Shown here one piece after another: positions 46,049 through 54,655 of a DNA stretch of 64,000 nt. Origin of the DNA: Sphingomonas sp. IC-56 (GTDB lineage Bacteria; Pseudomonadota; Alphaproteobacteria; Sphingomonadales; Sphingomonadaceae); contig NZ_JAJNDV010000002.1 of assembly GCF_021043375.1 (NCBI RefSeq), positions 124,001 through 188,000 of the forward strand. The letters are read 5' to 3'. Within the stretch, counting starts at the first letter, position 1, and every line of letters starts with the position of its first letter. The position numbers and the translations under genes are program-made. The notes under the pieces were generated by a model, which saw only the letters and a program-made list of their open reading frames with translations, had not been told where the DNA came from and did no database searches.

Positions 46049-46780
46049 TCAGATGCCGGCGTACCATTCATAGCCGTTCGAATCCTCCCAATAGCCGCCC
46101 TTGCCGCCGCCGATTCCCGCGAGCGAGGCAACCACCTCCACGCCCATGATGTACTTGGCCTGCTTGTAGCCGAGTTGCCGCTCGACGCGCAGCCGCACCG
46201 GCGCGCCATGGCCGACATCGAGATACCGGTCGTTCATCGCCCAGGCGAGCAGCGTCTGTGGGTGAAAGGCGTCGATCAGGTCGATCGATTCGTAAAAGGC
46301 GTCTCCGCCAAAACGATCGGCGCAATGGAACACCACATAGCGTGCATCGTCGCGGATGCCGGCGAGTCGCAGCACCGTTTCCAGCCGCGGGCCCTGCCAC
46401 TTGCCGATCGCACTCCACCCTTCGACACAGTCGTGCCGGGTGATCTGCGCGCGCTGCGGCAGCGATTGCAGCTGGGCGAGGCTCACGTTGAGCGGCCGCC
46501 GCACCAGGCCGGTCACCGGAAGCCGCCAGTCGGCGAAGCGGTTAGCCGCCAGCGCGTTATACTCAGGCGTGCCCGGGCTGCGGGTGCCGTTGGTGCGGAA
46601 CACCGGGCTCATCTGATCGGTGCGGTATTCGCGCGCCAACGCCGCCCGCCCGGTGACTGAGCGTTGCAGGAAGCGGTGTGCATCCTCGGCGCTCAGCAGC
46701 GCGGGGTGGTCGCTCCACCGGTCGCACCCGGCGAGCATCACTGCCCCGGTGCTGACGAGCAAGTTGCGCCGCGTGATCAC
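46049..46780 (-). CDS. Molybdopterin-dependent oxidoreductase, sulfite-oxidase fold, Tat lipoprotein
   Basis: A 243-residue exported protein. The N-terminus has a twin-arginine motif (ITRRNLL, residues 2-8) followed by a lipobox ending LAGC (Cys19), so it is likely a Tat-exported lipoprotein. The domain resembles MsrP/YedY: the molybdenum Cys118 lies in RHDCVEGWSAIGKWQGPRLE, with VVFHCADRF, HPQTLLAWAMND and GHGAPVRLRVERQLGYKQAKYI. The GTG start overlaps the stop of the cytochrome gene (GTGA, GAGGA upstream), so the two form an electron-transfer pair. The substrate (methionine sulfoxide, sulfite or another) cannot be told. Confidence 0.85.
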   Translation of the reverse strand: MITRRNLLVSTGAVMLAGCDRWSDHPALLSAEDAHRFLQRSVTGRAALAREYRTDQMSPVFRTNGTRSPGTPEYNALAANRFADWRLPVTGLVRRPLNVSLAQLQSLPQRAQITRHDCVEGWSAIGKWQGPRLETVLRLAGIRDDARYVVFHCADRFGGDAFYESIDLIDAFHPQTLLAWAMNDRYLDVGHGAPVRLRVERQLGYKQAKYIMGVEVVASLAGIGGGKGGYWEDSNGYEWYAGI

Positions 46781-47493
46781 GAATGGTCCTCCTCGGGCGC
46801 GCGCCACCAGCCGGTGATCATCGAGCGCACTTCATTCGCTGCCCCGGCCAGGATCACCAGCGTCAGGTGGACGATGACGAACAGCGTCATCGCGCCCATC
46901 GCGATGAAGTGCACCGAGCGCGCCGATTGCCGCCCGCCGAACAGGTCGGGCAGCCATGCCCACATGCCCGGCGCCAGTGCGAGCCCACTCAGCACCAGCA
47001 GCGGCATCAGCACGAAAATGACGCCGACATAGGAGAGCTTCTGAAAGACGTTGTACGCGCGTGGATCGTGCGGATCATGGAAGCGCAGCGCCCAGTGCGC
47101 CTTCAGGTCGGTGCACAAGGCGCGGGCCGTCAGGTCACGCGACCGGATGCGCAGATCGCGCTGGATGTGCCGGTTGACCAGGCTCCACACCATGTAGAGC
47201 AGCAGGCCAAACGCGAGCACGAGCGCGAAGAACAGATGCCAGTGCCGGGCGCCCGACAGGCTATAGCGCGACGGCAGCGTCACCCAGCCCGGCCAGCGCG
47301 GCAGCTCCAGCCAGGCGGGATCGAAGTTCGCGCCGTAATGGCCCCAATAAAGCCGCGGATGCGCGTTGAAGATCATCAGCCCGCTGCCGATCAGCACGAT
47401 CACGGCAACCGCGTTCACCCAGTGCCACAGCCGCGTGAACAGGCGATGCCGATAGACGCGAACCGGCGCGTCGGCGGTGGAGACAACATCCAT
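46777..47493 (-). CDS. Di-haem cytochrome b561-type membrane protein, partner of the molybdopterin protein
   Basis: A 238-residue inner-membrane protein with four or five helices. Candidate haem-ligand His residues lie in RLWHWVNAV, SGARHWHLFFALVL, and SVHFIAMGAMTLFVIVHLTLV. It is of the b561/Ni-Fe hydrogenase cytochrome b type. It precedes the molybdopterin gene with a 4-base overlap and would pass quinol electrons to it, as MsrQ does for MsrP, though the sequence is not MsrQ-like. The start at ATG 47493 gives MDVVSTADAPVRVYRHRLF. Confidence 0.82.
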   Translation of the reverse strand: MDVVSTADAPVRVYRHRLFTRLWHWVNAVAVIVLIGSGLMIFNAHPRLYWGHYGANFDPAWLELPRWPGWVTLPSRYSLSGARHWHLFFALVLAFGLLLYMVWSLVNRHIQRDLRIRSRDLTARALCTDLKAHWALRFHDPHDPRAYNVFQKLSYVGVIFVLMPLLVLSGLALAPGMWAWLPDLFGGRQSARSVHFIAMGAMTLFVIVHLTLVILAGAANEVRSMITGWWRAPEEDHS

Positions 47494-47570
47494 GCCGACG
47501 GGGATAGCAGCCCAGGCGCAGGGCCGCACCCCTGCTTGCAACGCGTGGAACCGCCACGCATTGCGCATCG

Positions 47571-48188
47571 ATGACCGATTACCATTTCTACGAACCCGCC
47601 AAGGGGCATGGCCTGAAGCACAATCCGCTGAACGCGATCGTGGCTCCGCGCCCGATCGGCTGGATCAGCACGGTTTCACCCGCCGGCGTGCGCAACCTGG
47701 CGCCGTACAGCTTCTTCAACGCCTTTGCGTATGTACCCCCGCTGATCGGCTTTTCCTCGCAAGGTTGGAAGGACAGCGTCGAGAATGCCCGCACAACCGG
47801 CGAGTTCGTGTGGAATCTCGCCACGCGCGATCAGGCTGAGGCGATGAACGCAAGTTCGGCGAGCGTGGCGCACGATATCGACGAGTTCGCCCTCGCCGGA
47901 CTTGGCACCCTGCCCTCCGCACGGGTCCGCCCGGCCCGCGTCGCCGGCAGCCCGGTGCAGTTCGAATGCAAAGTCACTCAGATCGTCCAGCTGGAAACCA
48001 AGGAAGGTACGGCGATCGAGCAATGGCTGGTGCTCGGCGAAGTGGTCGCCGCCCATATCGATCGCGCGATGCTGGAGGACGGCGTCTACCAGACCGCCCG
48101 CGCCCGCCCGATCCTGCGCGGTGGCGGTCCCGCCGACTATTTCGAGGTTACCGAGGACGCGCTGTTCCGGATGCAGAGGCCTGCTTAA
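47571..48188 (+). CDS. Flavin reductase-like FMN-binding protein
   Basis: A 205-residue protein with a split-barrel flavin-reductase fold: IVAPRPIGWISTVSPAGVRNLAPYSFFN and FVWNLATRDQAEAMNASSAS are the FMN-binding regions of the DIM6/NTAB family. It probably binds FMN and either reduces flavin or another substrate with NAD(P)H. It is divergent from the cytochrome gene (77 bases) and its role in that module is unproven. Confidence 0.85.
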   Translation: MTDYHFYEPAKGHGLKHNPLNAIVAPRPIGWISTVSPAGVRNLAPYSFFNAFAYVPPLIGFSSQGWKDSVENARTTGEFVWNLATRDQAEAMNASSASVAHDIDEFALAGLGTLPSARVRPARVAGSPVQFECKVTQIVQLETKEGTAIEQWLVLGEVVAAHIDRAMLEDGVYQTARARPILRGGGPADYFEVTEDALFRMQRPA

Positions 48189-48218
48189 TAATTAGATCCT
48201 GTCCGGGAGGATCCAGGC

Positions 48219-48980
48219 TCATCCATAAGCCCGCACGAAGAACACCACCGTCGTCACGCCCGTCACCCCAAGCGTCCACCACCGCACCAGAGCCGGTGGC
48301 AGCCGCTTGCCCACGCGCGCGCCCAGCCAGCCGCCCAGCACCGATCCTACCAGCATCGGCGCGGCCGCGCTCCAGCGCACCAGCCCGAAGGTGATGAACA
48401 CGAACGCCGCCGCGAAGTTTGCCGTTGCCAGCATCAGCGTGCGCGGCGCGAACATCGCCCGGGGGCTCATCGCCGCCAGCAGCCCATAGGTCGCCGTGGT
48501 CATGATCCCGACGCCCCCGCCGAAATAGCCGCCATAGACCCCGAGCATCGTCTGCGCGACGACCAGCGCCCGCGGCCCGATCGTCACCCGCGCCCGCAGC
48601 CATGCGGACGCCGGACCGCCAAAGGCAATTGCCAGAAATGCGATCAGCAGCAACCAGGGAATGATGACGTCGAACGCTCGGCTAGGCGTCACCACCAGCA
48701 GCAAGCTGCCCACCAGCCCGCTGACAAAGGTGATCGCCGCCAGCAGCTTGATGGACACACCACCCAGCGGCGTGAGTTCGTCGCGAAACGCCCAGGCACT
48801 CGCCCCTGCCCCGGGCAGCAGCGAGACGTTGGACGTCGCATTGGCGACATTGGCCGGGAGCCCCAGCGCGATCAGCGACGGCAACGTCGCAAAGGTCCCA
48901 CCCCCGGCGAGCGCGTTCATCGCGCCGCCGAGAATACCGGCGCCGAATGCGAGCGCAAGGGGAACAAGATCGGGGCTCAC
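48219..48980 (-). CDS. Sulfite exporter TauE/SafE family membrane protein
   Basis: A 253-residue transporter with about eight helices, in two repeats. The family pattern is AFGAGILGGAMNALAGGGTFATLPSLIALGLPANVANATSNVSLLPG, and the second half repeats VYGGYFGGGVGIMTTATYGLL. TauE/SafE members export sulfite, sulfonates or other organic anions. GTG start with GGAGGG 4 to 5 bases upstream. It is convergent with the flavin reductase-like gene. Confidence 0.9.
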   Translation of the reverse strand: MSPDLVPLALAFGAGILGGAMNALAGGGTFATLPSLIALGLPANVANATSNVSLLPGAGASAWAFRDELTPLGGVSIKLLAAITFVSGLVGSLLLVVTPSRAFDVIIPWLLLIAFLAIAFGGPASAWLRARVTIGPRALVVAQTMLGVYGGYFGGGVGIMTTATYGLLAAMSPRAMFAPRTLMLATANFAAAFVFITFGLVRWSAAAPMLVGSVLGGWLGARVGKRLPPALVRWWTLGVTGVTTVVFFVRAYG

Positions 48981-49028
48981 TTGCCCTCCAAGCCGGTTGG
49001 AAGTGCGCCGCTAATCGCCAGCAAGGGC

Positions 49029-50237
49029 TCAGCCTAGCGCCGCCATCTTTTCCTCGGCCTCGCGATCCATCTGCGCGCGGCTCTTCTTTTCCGCCGCAGT
49101 CTTCAGCTGACCGCATGCCGCGTCGATGTCGCGGCCACGCGGGGTGCGTACCGGCGCCGAGATGCCGCCTTCAAACACTATGTTGGAGAAAGACCGGATT
49201 CGCTCGGGCGTCGAGCATTCGTACGCCGCGCCGGGCCAGGGGTTGAACGGGATCAGGTTCACCTTGGCCGGCAGCTTGTACTTCTTGAGCAGGCGGACCA
49301 GTTCATGCGCGTCGGCGTCGCTGTCGTTCTTGTCCTTGAGCATCACATATTCGAACGTGATGCGCCGGGCGTTGTTGGCACCCGGATAATCGGCGCACGC
49401 CTGTAGCAGTTCCTCGATGCCGTATTTCTTGTTCAGCGGCACGATCTCGTCGCGCACGTCCTTGGTCACCGCGTGGAGCGATACCGCCAGGTTCACGCCG
49501 ATCTCTTCACCCGCGCGTGCCATCATCGGCACCACGCCACTGGTCGACAGGGTGATGCGCCGCTTGCTCAGCGCCAGCCCGTCGCCGTCCATGACGATCT
49601 GCAGCCCGGACTTCACTTCGTCGAAATTGTACAGCGGCTCGCCCATGCCCATCATCACGATGTTGGTGAGCATCCGCCCCTCGGGCTGGCTCGGCCATTC
49701 GCCCAGCGAGTCGCGCGCCAGCATCACCTGGCCGACGATCTCGCCCGCGGTCAGGTTGCGCACCAGCCGCATCGTGCCGGTGTGGCAGAAGCGGCAATTT
49801 AGCGTGCAGCCCACCTGGCTCGAGACGCACAGCGTTCCCCGATCCGCATCGGGGATGAACACCATCTCGTAATCCTGCCCGTCGGGCGAGCGCAGCAGCC
49901 ATTTGCGCGTGCCGTCGTTCGACACCTGCGCCTCGACCACGTCCGGGCGCCCGATCACGAACCGCTCGGCCAGCCATGGATGCTGCGCCTTGGCAATATC
50001 GGTCATGTGCGAAAAGTCGGTCGCACCGCGATTGTAGATCCAGTGCCACAGCTGCTTGGCGCGCAGCTTGGCCTGCTTTAGCTCCATGCCGCCTTCCAGC
50101 AACGCGGCGCGGATGCCCTCCTTGGACAGGCCGATCAGGTCGGTCTTGCCATCGGACCGCGGCGACTTGGCGCGCGGTATGGGCACGGGATCGATGTGCC
50201 CGGGAATGGGCATGGGAGCGGCCGACACTGTCTGCAT
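49029..50237 (-). CDS. rlmN: 23S rRNA (adenine2503-C2)-methyltransferase RlmN
   Basis: Radical SAM enzyme that methylates A2503 of 23S rRNA and A37 of some tRNAs. It has 402 residues. The cluster motif C144-x3-C148-x2-C151 is in [14 protein letters not shown], and the SAM region has [17 protein letters not shown]. The second methyl-carrying Cys is in DIDAACGQL near the C-terminus. The N-terminal helical RNA-recognition domain begins after about 35 family-variable residues. Start ATG 50237 has no clear ribosome binding site. Confidence 0.96.
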   Translation of the reverse strand: MQTVSAAPMPIPGHIDPVPIPRAKSPRSDGKTDLIGLSKEGIRAALLEGGMELKQAKLRAKQLWHWIYNRGATDFSHMTDIAKAQHPWLAERFVIGRPDVVEAQVSNDGTRKWLLRSPDGQDYEMVFIPDADRGTLCVSSQVGCTLNCRFCHTGTMRLVRNLTAGEIVGQVMLARDSLGEWPSQPEGRMLTNIVMMGMGEPLYNFDEVKSGLQIVMDGDGLALSKRRITLSTSGVVPMMARAGEEIGVNLAVSLHAVTKDVRDEIVPLNKKYGIEELLQACADYPGANNARRITFEYVMLKDKNDSDADAHELVRLLKKYKLPAKVNLIPFNPWPGAAYECSTPERIRSFSNIVFEGGISAPVRTPRGRDIDAACGQLKTAAEKKSRAQMDREAEEKMAALG

Positions 50238-50393
50238 GGGCAACCATATAAGCGATTTCGCGCGCAATTTCCACACCCTGTGCAAGCGCGCCGCCCGTCA
50301 TGCGAATGGCACAGAGCGCCGCGTTGCGCTTGCCGGCTGCGGGTGTCGAGGCCGATCAGGACGATGTGGGGCAACCACAGTCGGAGTATTCAC

Positions 50394-50723
50394 ATGCTGT
50401 TCTCAATGATCCTCGGCGCGGCGCTTGCCGCGACTCAGGTCGCCCCGCAGCAGGCCGCACCCGCCACCGGCGCGGCATCTGCCACCGTCAGCGAAACCGA
50501 AGTGCGCCAGTTCGCCGGCGCCGCCCTCACCATCACCCGCGCGCAAAAGGACGCGACCGTGAGCGAGGACGACCGCAACAAGAAGGCGGCTGAGGCCGTT
50601 GCTGCCTCGGGCATTGCGCCCGACCGCTTCAATGCCATCGCCCAGGCGATGCAGACCGATTCCGCGCTCAAGCAGCGCATCCAGACTGCGGCGATCGCAC
50701 AGGCGCAACGCCCCAGCCGCTGA
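50394..50723 (+). CDS. DUF4168-like secreted protein
   Basis: A 109-residue protein with a short signal peptide (MLFSMILGAALAATQVAP) and a DUF4168-like helical domain: VSETEVRQFAGAALTITRAQ, NKKAAEAVAASGIAPDRFNAIAQAMQTD, and LKQRIQTAAI. Function is unknown. GGAG with 8-base spacing precedes the ATG at 50394. It is divergent from rlmN and followed by copy 5 of the dispersed repeat. Confidence 0.75.
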   Translation: MLFSMILGAALAATQVAPQQAAPATGAASATVSETEVRQFAGAALTITRAQKDATVSEDDRNKKAAEAVAASGIAPDRFNAIAQAMQTDSALKQRIQTAAIAQAQRPSR

Positions 50724-50740
50724 TCCTCAGCCAACTCCCG

Positions 50741-50822
50741 TCATCCCGGCCTTGAGCCGGGATCCCGCTTCTTCTTCTGTCGGCACAAGGCAGCGGGACC
50801 CCGGCTCAAGGCCGGGGTGACG
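50741..50822. repeat. Dispersed palindromic repeat, copy 5 (paired arms)
   Basis: GTCATCCCGGCCTTGAGCCG followed by GGATCCCGCTTCTTCTTCTG is identical to copy 3 over 40 bases. After a variable segment comes GCGGGACCCCGGCTCAAGGC and then CGGGGTGAC, again identical to copy 3. It lies between the DUF4168 and hypothetical protein genes, which are convergent. Confidence 0.85.
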
Positions 50823-50851
50823 AAGGGCGTTCGGGCGTACCGACTCTCTTG

Positions 50852-50875
50852 TTCCCTGACGAAGGCCGGGGAACT
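50852..50875. repeat. Short palindrome related to the 26.35 kb inverted repeat
   Basis: GTTCCCTGACGAAGGCCGGG followed by GAAC has the same ends (GTTCCC/GGGGAAC) and the internal GAAGGCCGGGG of the long inverted repeat. Confidence 0.55.
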
Positions 50876-50897
50876 GATCAGTTTTGGCGCCGCAAAT

Positions 50898-51356
50898 TCA
50901 TGCTTGAAACCGCACGCACCCCAGGGCGGCCGCATCGATCGCCGTCGCAGCCCCCTTCAAGGGGTAGCTGTCCACAAATGGCGCCCCGTTGGCGGAAACC
51001 GTCTCCACCGACATGCTCCGCCCCTCGCGCATCGCTGCCACCACCGCCGCGTCGGTGCGGGTATCGGGCGCCCAGGCATCGTTTGGCCCCGCCTGCAATT
51101 CGAAGCGCCGCTCCCCGATCGACAGCGTCACCCGCGCATCAGCCCTGCGCGGGCGGCTCAGCCGAATGTGGAGCTGGTTGCGCGCACCCGCTCGCGGCCA
51201 GCTTGCGATGCTCGCAAAGGCGCCGCTCCCCCGCCGCACCGGCTTCGCAATCGCATAGCAGCGCAGCGGCGAGGCGTCGCGAAACGCGCCCCACCCCTCG
51301 TACACGCCCAGCGCATCGCGCGGCGCCAGCAGCAAGGCGAGCGCCAGCGCGATCAT
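50898..51356 (-). CDS. Secreted hypothetical protein
   Basis: A 152-residue protein with a short hydrophobic leader (MIALALALLLAPRDALG) and a mature domain containing YEGWGAFRDASPLRCYAIAKP and a final Cys in LGCVRFQA. Its two Cys could form a disulfide. It has a faint resemblance in form to invasion-associated IalB-type proteins (WAAF..C), but I would not assign this. ATG start overlaps the stop of the histidine phosphatase gene by 4 bases, so the two are coupled. Confidence 0.6.
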   Translation of the reverse strand: MIALALALLLAPRDALGVYEGWGAFRDASPLRCYAIAKPVRRGSGAFASIASWPRAGARNQLHIRLSRPRRADARVTLSIGERRFELQAGPNDAWAPDTRTDAAVVAAMREGRSMSVETVSANGAPFVDSYPLKGAATAIDAAALGCVRFQA

Positions 51357-52000
51357 GCCGGCGCGGCGCCGCGCCCGGTGCCGGTGTGCACCACGGTTTC
51401 GCGGCCGCCCTCGATCATCACGATCGACCCTTGCGGCAGGTCCGGCGCCACCGGGGCGTCGAACTGCGGCATCACGTCCAGTCCGGCCATCACCCCTCGC
51501 AGGATGCGGCTCGACATGCCGTGCATGATTACCAGCCGGTCGCCCGCATCTTCGTCCGTATCCGCAACCCAGGACGACACCCGCACGGCAATTGCGTCAT
51601 ACCATTCGCCCCCCGGCGGCGGGCGGTTGTACAGCCCATGCTCCAGGTCCAGGAACTCGCCCACCTCGTCGCGCAGCGCGTCGTAATAGCGCCCGCTCCA
51701 TTCGCCCATGCCGATCTCGACCAGCCGCTCGTCGGTGCGCGCCTGATGCCAGTCGAGTTCCAGATGCTCGGCGATGATCGCCAGCGTCTGCAAGGCACGG
51801 CCCATGGTCGAGGACCACAGGGTCAGCTTGGGCTTTGGCCCGAGTATCTCGCGCAGCGCCGCGCCCATTGCATCGGCTTGGGCAAATCCCGCGCGGGTGA
51901 GCGGCGTATGCGGGTGCGCCCCCTGCATCCGGCGGGCGATATTGAACACGGTCTCCCCGTGCCGGGCAATGAAGTCGCGGCCCTTGCGATTGGCGTGCAT
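51353..52000 (-). CDS. Histidine phosphatase family protein
   Basis: A 215-residue phosphoglycerate-mutase-like phosphatase. The catalytic RHG motif is in FIARHGETVFN (about 10-20), and further active-site residues are in WSSTMGRALQTL, DERLVEIGMGEWSGRYY and LVIMHGMSSRILRGVM. It could be a phosphoglycerate mutase homologue or another phosphatase. ATG 52000 has AAGGA about 6 bases upstream; the frame is open upstream but without support. It is translationally coupled to the small secreted protein. Confidence 0.85.
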   Translation of the reverse strand: MHANRKGRDFIARHGETVFNIARRMQGAHPHTPLTRAGFAQADAMGAALREILGPKPKLTLWSSTMGRALQTLAIIAEHLELDWHQARTDERLVEIGMGEWSGRYYDALRDEVGEFLDLEHGLYNRPPPGGEWYDAIAVRVSSWVADTDEDAGDRLVIMHGMSSRILRGVMAGLDVMPQFDAPVAPDLPQGSIVMIEGGRETVVHTGTGRGAAPA

Positions 52001-52238
52001 GCAGATCCTTTCAAGCTTCGCCAAGCGAAACGCAACGTCTCCATTCCAGTTCGTTTCGTTCAGGTAACTGTCAGCAGGTCCTCGCCACAGCGCGGGTGGG
52101 ATCGCAGCCACCCGAACAGGTGTTGCAGGAATGTCACGCGATTGCGCGTTTATCTGACGTTCATGCAACTGGCGCCGCGGCACCCCAGTTATGCCACCCA
52201 CTCGCCCGGTTGGGCGGTCGGTTCTTTAAGGAGTTTGT

Positions 52239-52892
52239 ATGCGTAAGATCGTCTTCCTCGCCGCCCTGGCCGCTTCCTCGGCTTTCGCCGCGCCGGCATT
52301 CGCACAGGACGCAGCCCCGAGCGGTTTCCGCGTCGGCGTGATCGGTGGTTATGACATCGTCCGTCCGGGCAGCACCGAGGACTCCGACCGCGACGGCGAC
52401 GACCAGAGCGTTGAGGGTTTCCAGTACGGCATCGAGGCCGGCTATGACATTCCGCTGGGCGGCGCCGTACTCGGCATCGAAGCCGAACTGAGCGACTCCA
52501 CGGGCAAGACCCGCGCGAACCGTTCGGACCCGAACTTCTTCGGCTATGGCGAAGTCGCCACTGGCCGTGACATCTATGTCGGTGCCCGCCTTGGCTTCGA
52601 AGCAAGCCCCGGCACGCTGATCTACGCCAAGGGCGGCTACACCAATGCCCGTCTCAACGTCCTCGCCGTGAACGGCAACAACGAGACAGACGAGAACTTC
52701 CAGCTCGACGGCTGGCGTCTGGGCGCGGGTGTCGAGAAGTCGATCGGCCGCAACACCTATGCCAAGCTCGAATATCGCTACTCGAACTACACCGACGCCG
52801 ATTTCGAGCGCGCGAACGGCACGGTCACTGACCGCTTCGAAGTCGATACCGACCGTCACCAGATCGTGGCTGGCCTCGGCTTCCGCTTCTAA
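52239..52892 (+). CDS. Outer-membrane beta-barrel protein (porin-like/OmpA-type barrel)
   Basis: A 217-residue protein with a Sec signal peptide (MRKIVFLAALAASSAFAAPAFAQ). The mature part has alternating strands (FRVGVIGGYDIVRP, FQYGIEAGYDIPLGGAVLGIEAEL, DIYVGARLGFEA, TYAKLEYRYSNYTDADF) and ends with the outer-membrane signature Phe in GLGFRF. It is probably an eight-stranded barrel of the Opa/OmpA or Ail type. A strong intrinsic terminator follows 43 bases after the stop, so it is monocistronic. Base use is similar to neighbours; the clean terminator suggests high expression. Confidence 0.88.
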   Translation: MRKIVFLAALAASSAFAAPAFAQDAAPSGFRVGVIGGYDIVRPGSTEDSDRDGDDQSVEGFQYGIEAGYDIPLGGAVLGIEAELSDSTGKTRANRSDPNFFGYGEVATGRDIYVGARLGFEASPGTLIYAKGGYTNARLNVLAVNGNNETDENFQLDGWRLGAGVEKSIGRNTYAKLEYRYSNYTDADFERANGTVTDRFEVDTDRHQIVAGLGFRF

Positions 52893-52935
52893 GGACGCGG
52901 TTCAGTAACGCGGACGCAGCATTTTGCTGTGCAGG

Positions 52936-52965
52936 AAAGGGTCGGGGCGCTTGCCCCGGCCCTTT
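52936..52965 (+). terminator. Rho-independent terminator after the beta-barrel gene
   Basis: Stem AAAGGGTCGGGGC / GCCCCGGCCCTTT (13 bp, one G-T wobble) with GCTT loop, followed by a run of T on the plus strand (CCCTTTTTG). This is the clearest intrinsic terminator in the window. Confidence 0.9.
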
Positions 52966-53035
52966 TTGCCGTTAGAGATTAGGGTCGACTGCATTACCGC
53001 TGCCGGATTCGTGCCGGCGGTTCCGGGGGTTTGAC

Positions 53036-54148
53036 ATGAAAGCGACGATCGAACGCGCAACTCTGTTGAGGGGCCTGAGCCACGTCCAGTCCGTGGTAGA
53101 GCGGCGCAACACGATTCCTATTCTCTCCAACGTGCTGATCGAGGCGCAGCCGAACGGCGCGCTGCGTCTGATGGCGACCGATCTCGATCTCCAGATCGAC
53201 GAGACGATCCCCGCCACGGTGGACCAGCCCGGCGCGATCACCGTGTCGGCGCACACGTTGTTCGATATTGCCCGCAAGCTGCCTGAGGGCTCGCAGGTCG
53301 AGCTGTCGGCAGCCGAAGGCCGCATCACCATCAACGCCGGCCGCGCCAAGTTCACCCTGGCGACCCTGCCACGCGACGATTTCCCGATGATCGCGGAAGG
53401 CGAACTGCCGACCACCTTCGAACTGCCGGCCGAGACGCTCAAGCAGATCATCGACAAGACCCGCTTCGCCATCTCCACCGAAGAAACCCGCTATTACCTG
53501 AACGGCATCTTCCTGCACGTCACCGACGACCCGCAGCCGGTGCTCAAGGCCGCGGCCACCGACGGCCACCGCCTTGCCCGCGTGACCGTCGCGCGCCCTG
53601 ATGGCGCAGAGACGATGCCCGACGTGATCGTGCCGCGTAAGTGCGTGGCCGAACTCCGGAAACTGCTCGACGAAGTCGACGGTTCGGTCGGCGTGTCGCT
53701 GTCGGGTTCCAAGATCCGCTTCGACCTGGGCCAGGCGATCCTGACCTCCAAACTGATCGACGGCACCTTTCCTGATTACAGCCGCGTCATTCCGACGGCG
53801 AACGACAAGATCCTCAAGATCGACCCCAAGAGCTTCATGCAGGGCGTCGACCGCGTTTCCACGATCGCCACGGAGAAGACCCGTGCGGTCAAGATGGCGC
53901 TGGACCGCGACAAGATCACGCTGTCGGTCACCAGCCCGGAGAACGGTGCCGCTGCTGAGGAAGTCCCCGGCGAATATGTGTCGCTGCCGTTCGAGATCGG
54001 CTTCAACAGCCGCTACCTGATGGACATTCTCGGCCAGATCGAAAGCGACTTGGTCGAAGTGCATTTGGCGGACGCCGCCGCCCCGACGCTGATCCGTGAG
54101 AACGATCAGTCGCCGGCGCTGTATGTCCTGATGCCGATGCGGGTGTAA
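53036..54148 (+). CDS. dnaN: DNA polymerase III beta subunit (sliding clamp)
   Basis: Ring-shaped dimer that tethers the replicative polymerase to DNA. It has 370 residues, three clamp domains, with MKATIERATLLRGLSHVQSV at the start, AVKMALDRDKITLSVTSPENG in the middle and the C-terminal PALYVLMPMRV with the usual M-P-M-R ending. It begins about 70 bases after the terminator of the previous gene. dnaA is not next to it; recF and gyrB follow after two opposite-strand genes. Confidence 0.97.
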   Translation: MKATIERATLLRGLSHVQSVVERRNTIPILSNVLIEAQPNGALRLMATDLDLQIDETIPATVDQPGAITVSAHTLFDIARKLPEGSQVELSAAEGRITINAGRAKFTLATLPRDDFPMIAEGELPTTFELPAETLKQIIDKTRFAISTEETRYYLNGIFLHVTDDPQPVLKAAATDGHRLARVTVARPDGAETMPDVIVPRKCVAELRKLLDEVDGSVGVSLSGSKIRFDLGQAILTSKLIDGTFPDYSRVIPTANDKILKIDPKSFMQGVDRVSTIATEKTRAVKMALDRDKITLSVTSPENGAAAEEVPGEYVSLPFEIGFNSRYLMDILGQIESDLVEVHLADAAAPTLIRENDQSPALYVLMPMRV

Positions 54149-54159
54149 CCACCACCCGC

Positions 54160-54197
54160 TTCGATCCTCTCCCCGTTAAGCTCGGGGGAGGATCGAA
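54160..54197. terminator. Hairpin between convergent dnaN and lipoprotein genes
   Basis: Left arm TTCGATCCTCTCCCCG, right arm CGGGGGAGGATCGAA, with one bulged T and a loop of about 7 bases. It is bidirectional by position. No long T tract follows. Confidence 0.65.
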
Positions 54198-54203
54198 CTG
54201 GTT

Positions 54204-54545
54204 CTACTGCGCCCGGATCGTGCTCACCTCGGCCTTGGCGCGGTCCTCCACTGCCTTGGCACGCGCATCGGCCTGGCGCTCCAGGATGCGCGCCTGCTGC
54301 TTCAGCGCCTCGGCGCGTGCCTTGAGCCGCTCTGCCTCGAATCCGGTCACCGCCTTGGCCTGGTTGGTCAGCTGCTCGGCTTCGGCTTCCATGGCGTCGG
54401 CCTGCCGCTCCGCCTCATCCTCGATATTGTCCGCCACGGCTTCGGCGGCGTCCTCGATATTGTCGATCTGCTGCTCGCGCGGATCCTGGCTGCCGCACGC
54501 GCCCAGCAGCAGTAATCCCGCCATTCCAAAAGCCGCAAAACGCAT
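54204..54545 (-). CDS. Putative coiled-coil lipoprotein
   Basis: A 113-residue protein with a lipoprotein signal (lipobox LGAC at about 14-17) and an Ala/Glu-rich coiled coil ([18 protein letters not shown] and [18 protein letters not shown]). It is probably anchored in the envelope, of unknown role. ATG 54545 has GGGAGAG 5 to 6 bases upstream. It is separated by 110 bases from the next lipoprotein on the same strand. Confidence 0.72.
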   Translation of the reverse strand: MRFAAFGMAGLLLLGACGSQDPREQQIDNIEDAAEAVADNIEDEAERQADAMEAEAEQLTNQAKAVTGFEAERLKARAEALKQQARILERQADARAKAVEDRAKAEVSTIRAQ

Positions 54546-54655
54546 CGTCGCTCTCCCTGTTTCGCCACCGAACGAGCGAGCGACCGCTTTCGTTTCGCCT
54601 CCCGTGGGACGGTGAAGCTCTCCCGGGCGGTCACACCCGTGGAGAGCCACCAATC

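Noticed and set aside
52100..52238. Possible sigma-70 promoter (TTGCAG and TTTATC) in front of the outer-membrane barrel gene
   Set aside because: Spacing of about 20 bases is too long and the -10 box is poor; not enough to annotate.
54149..54203. Candidate small RNA at the hairpin after dnaN
   Set aside because: It is a plain bidirectional terminator-like hairpin between convergent genes; no promoter is visible.
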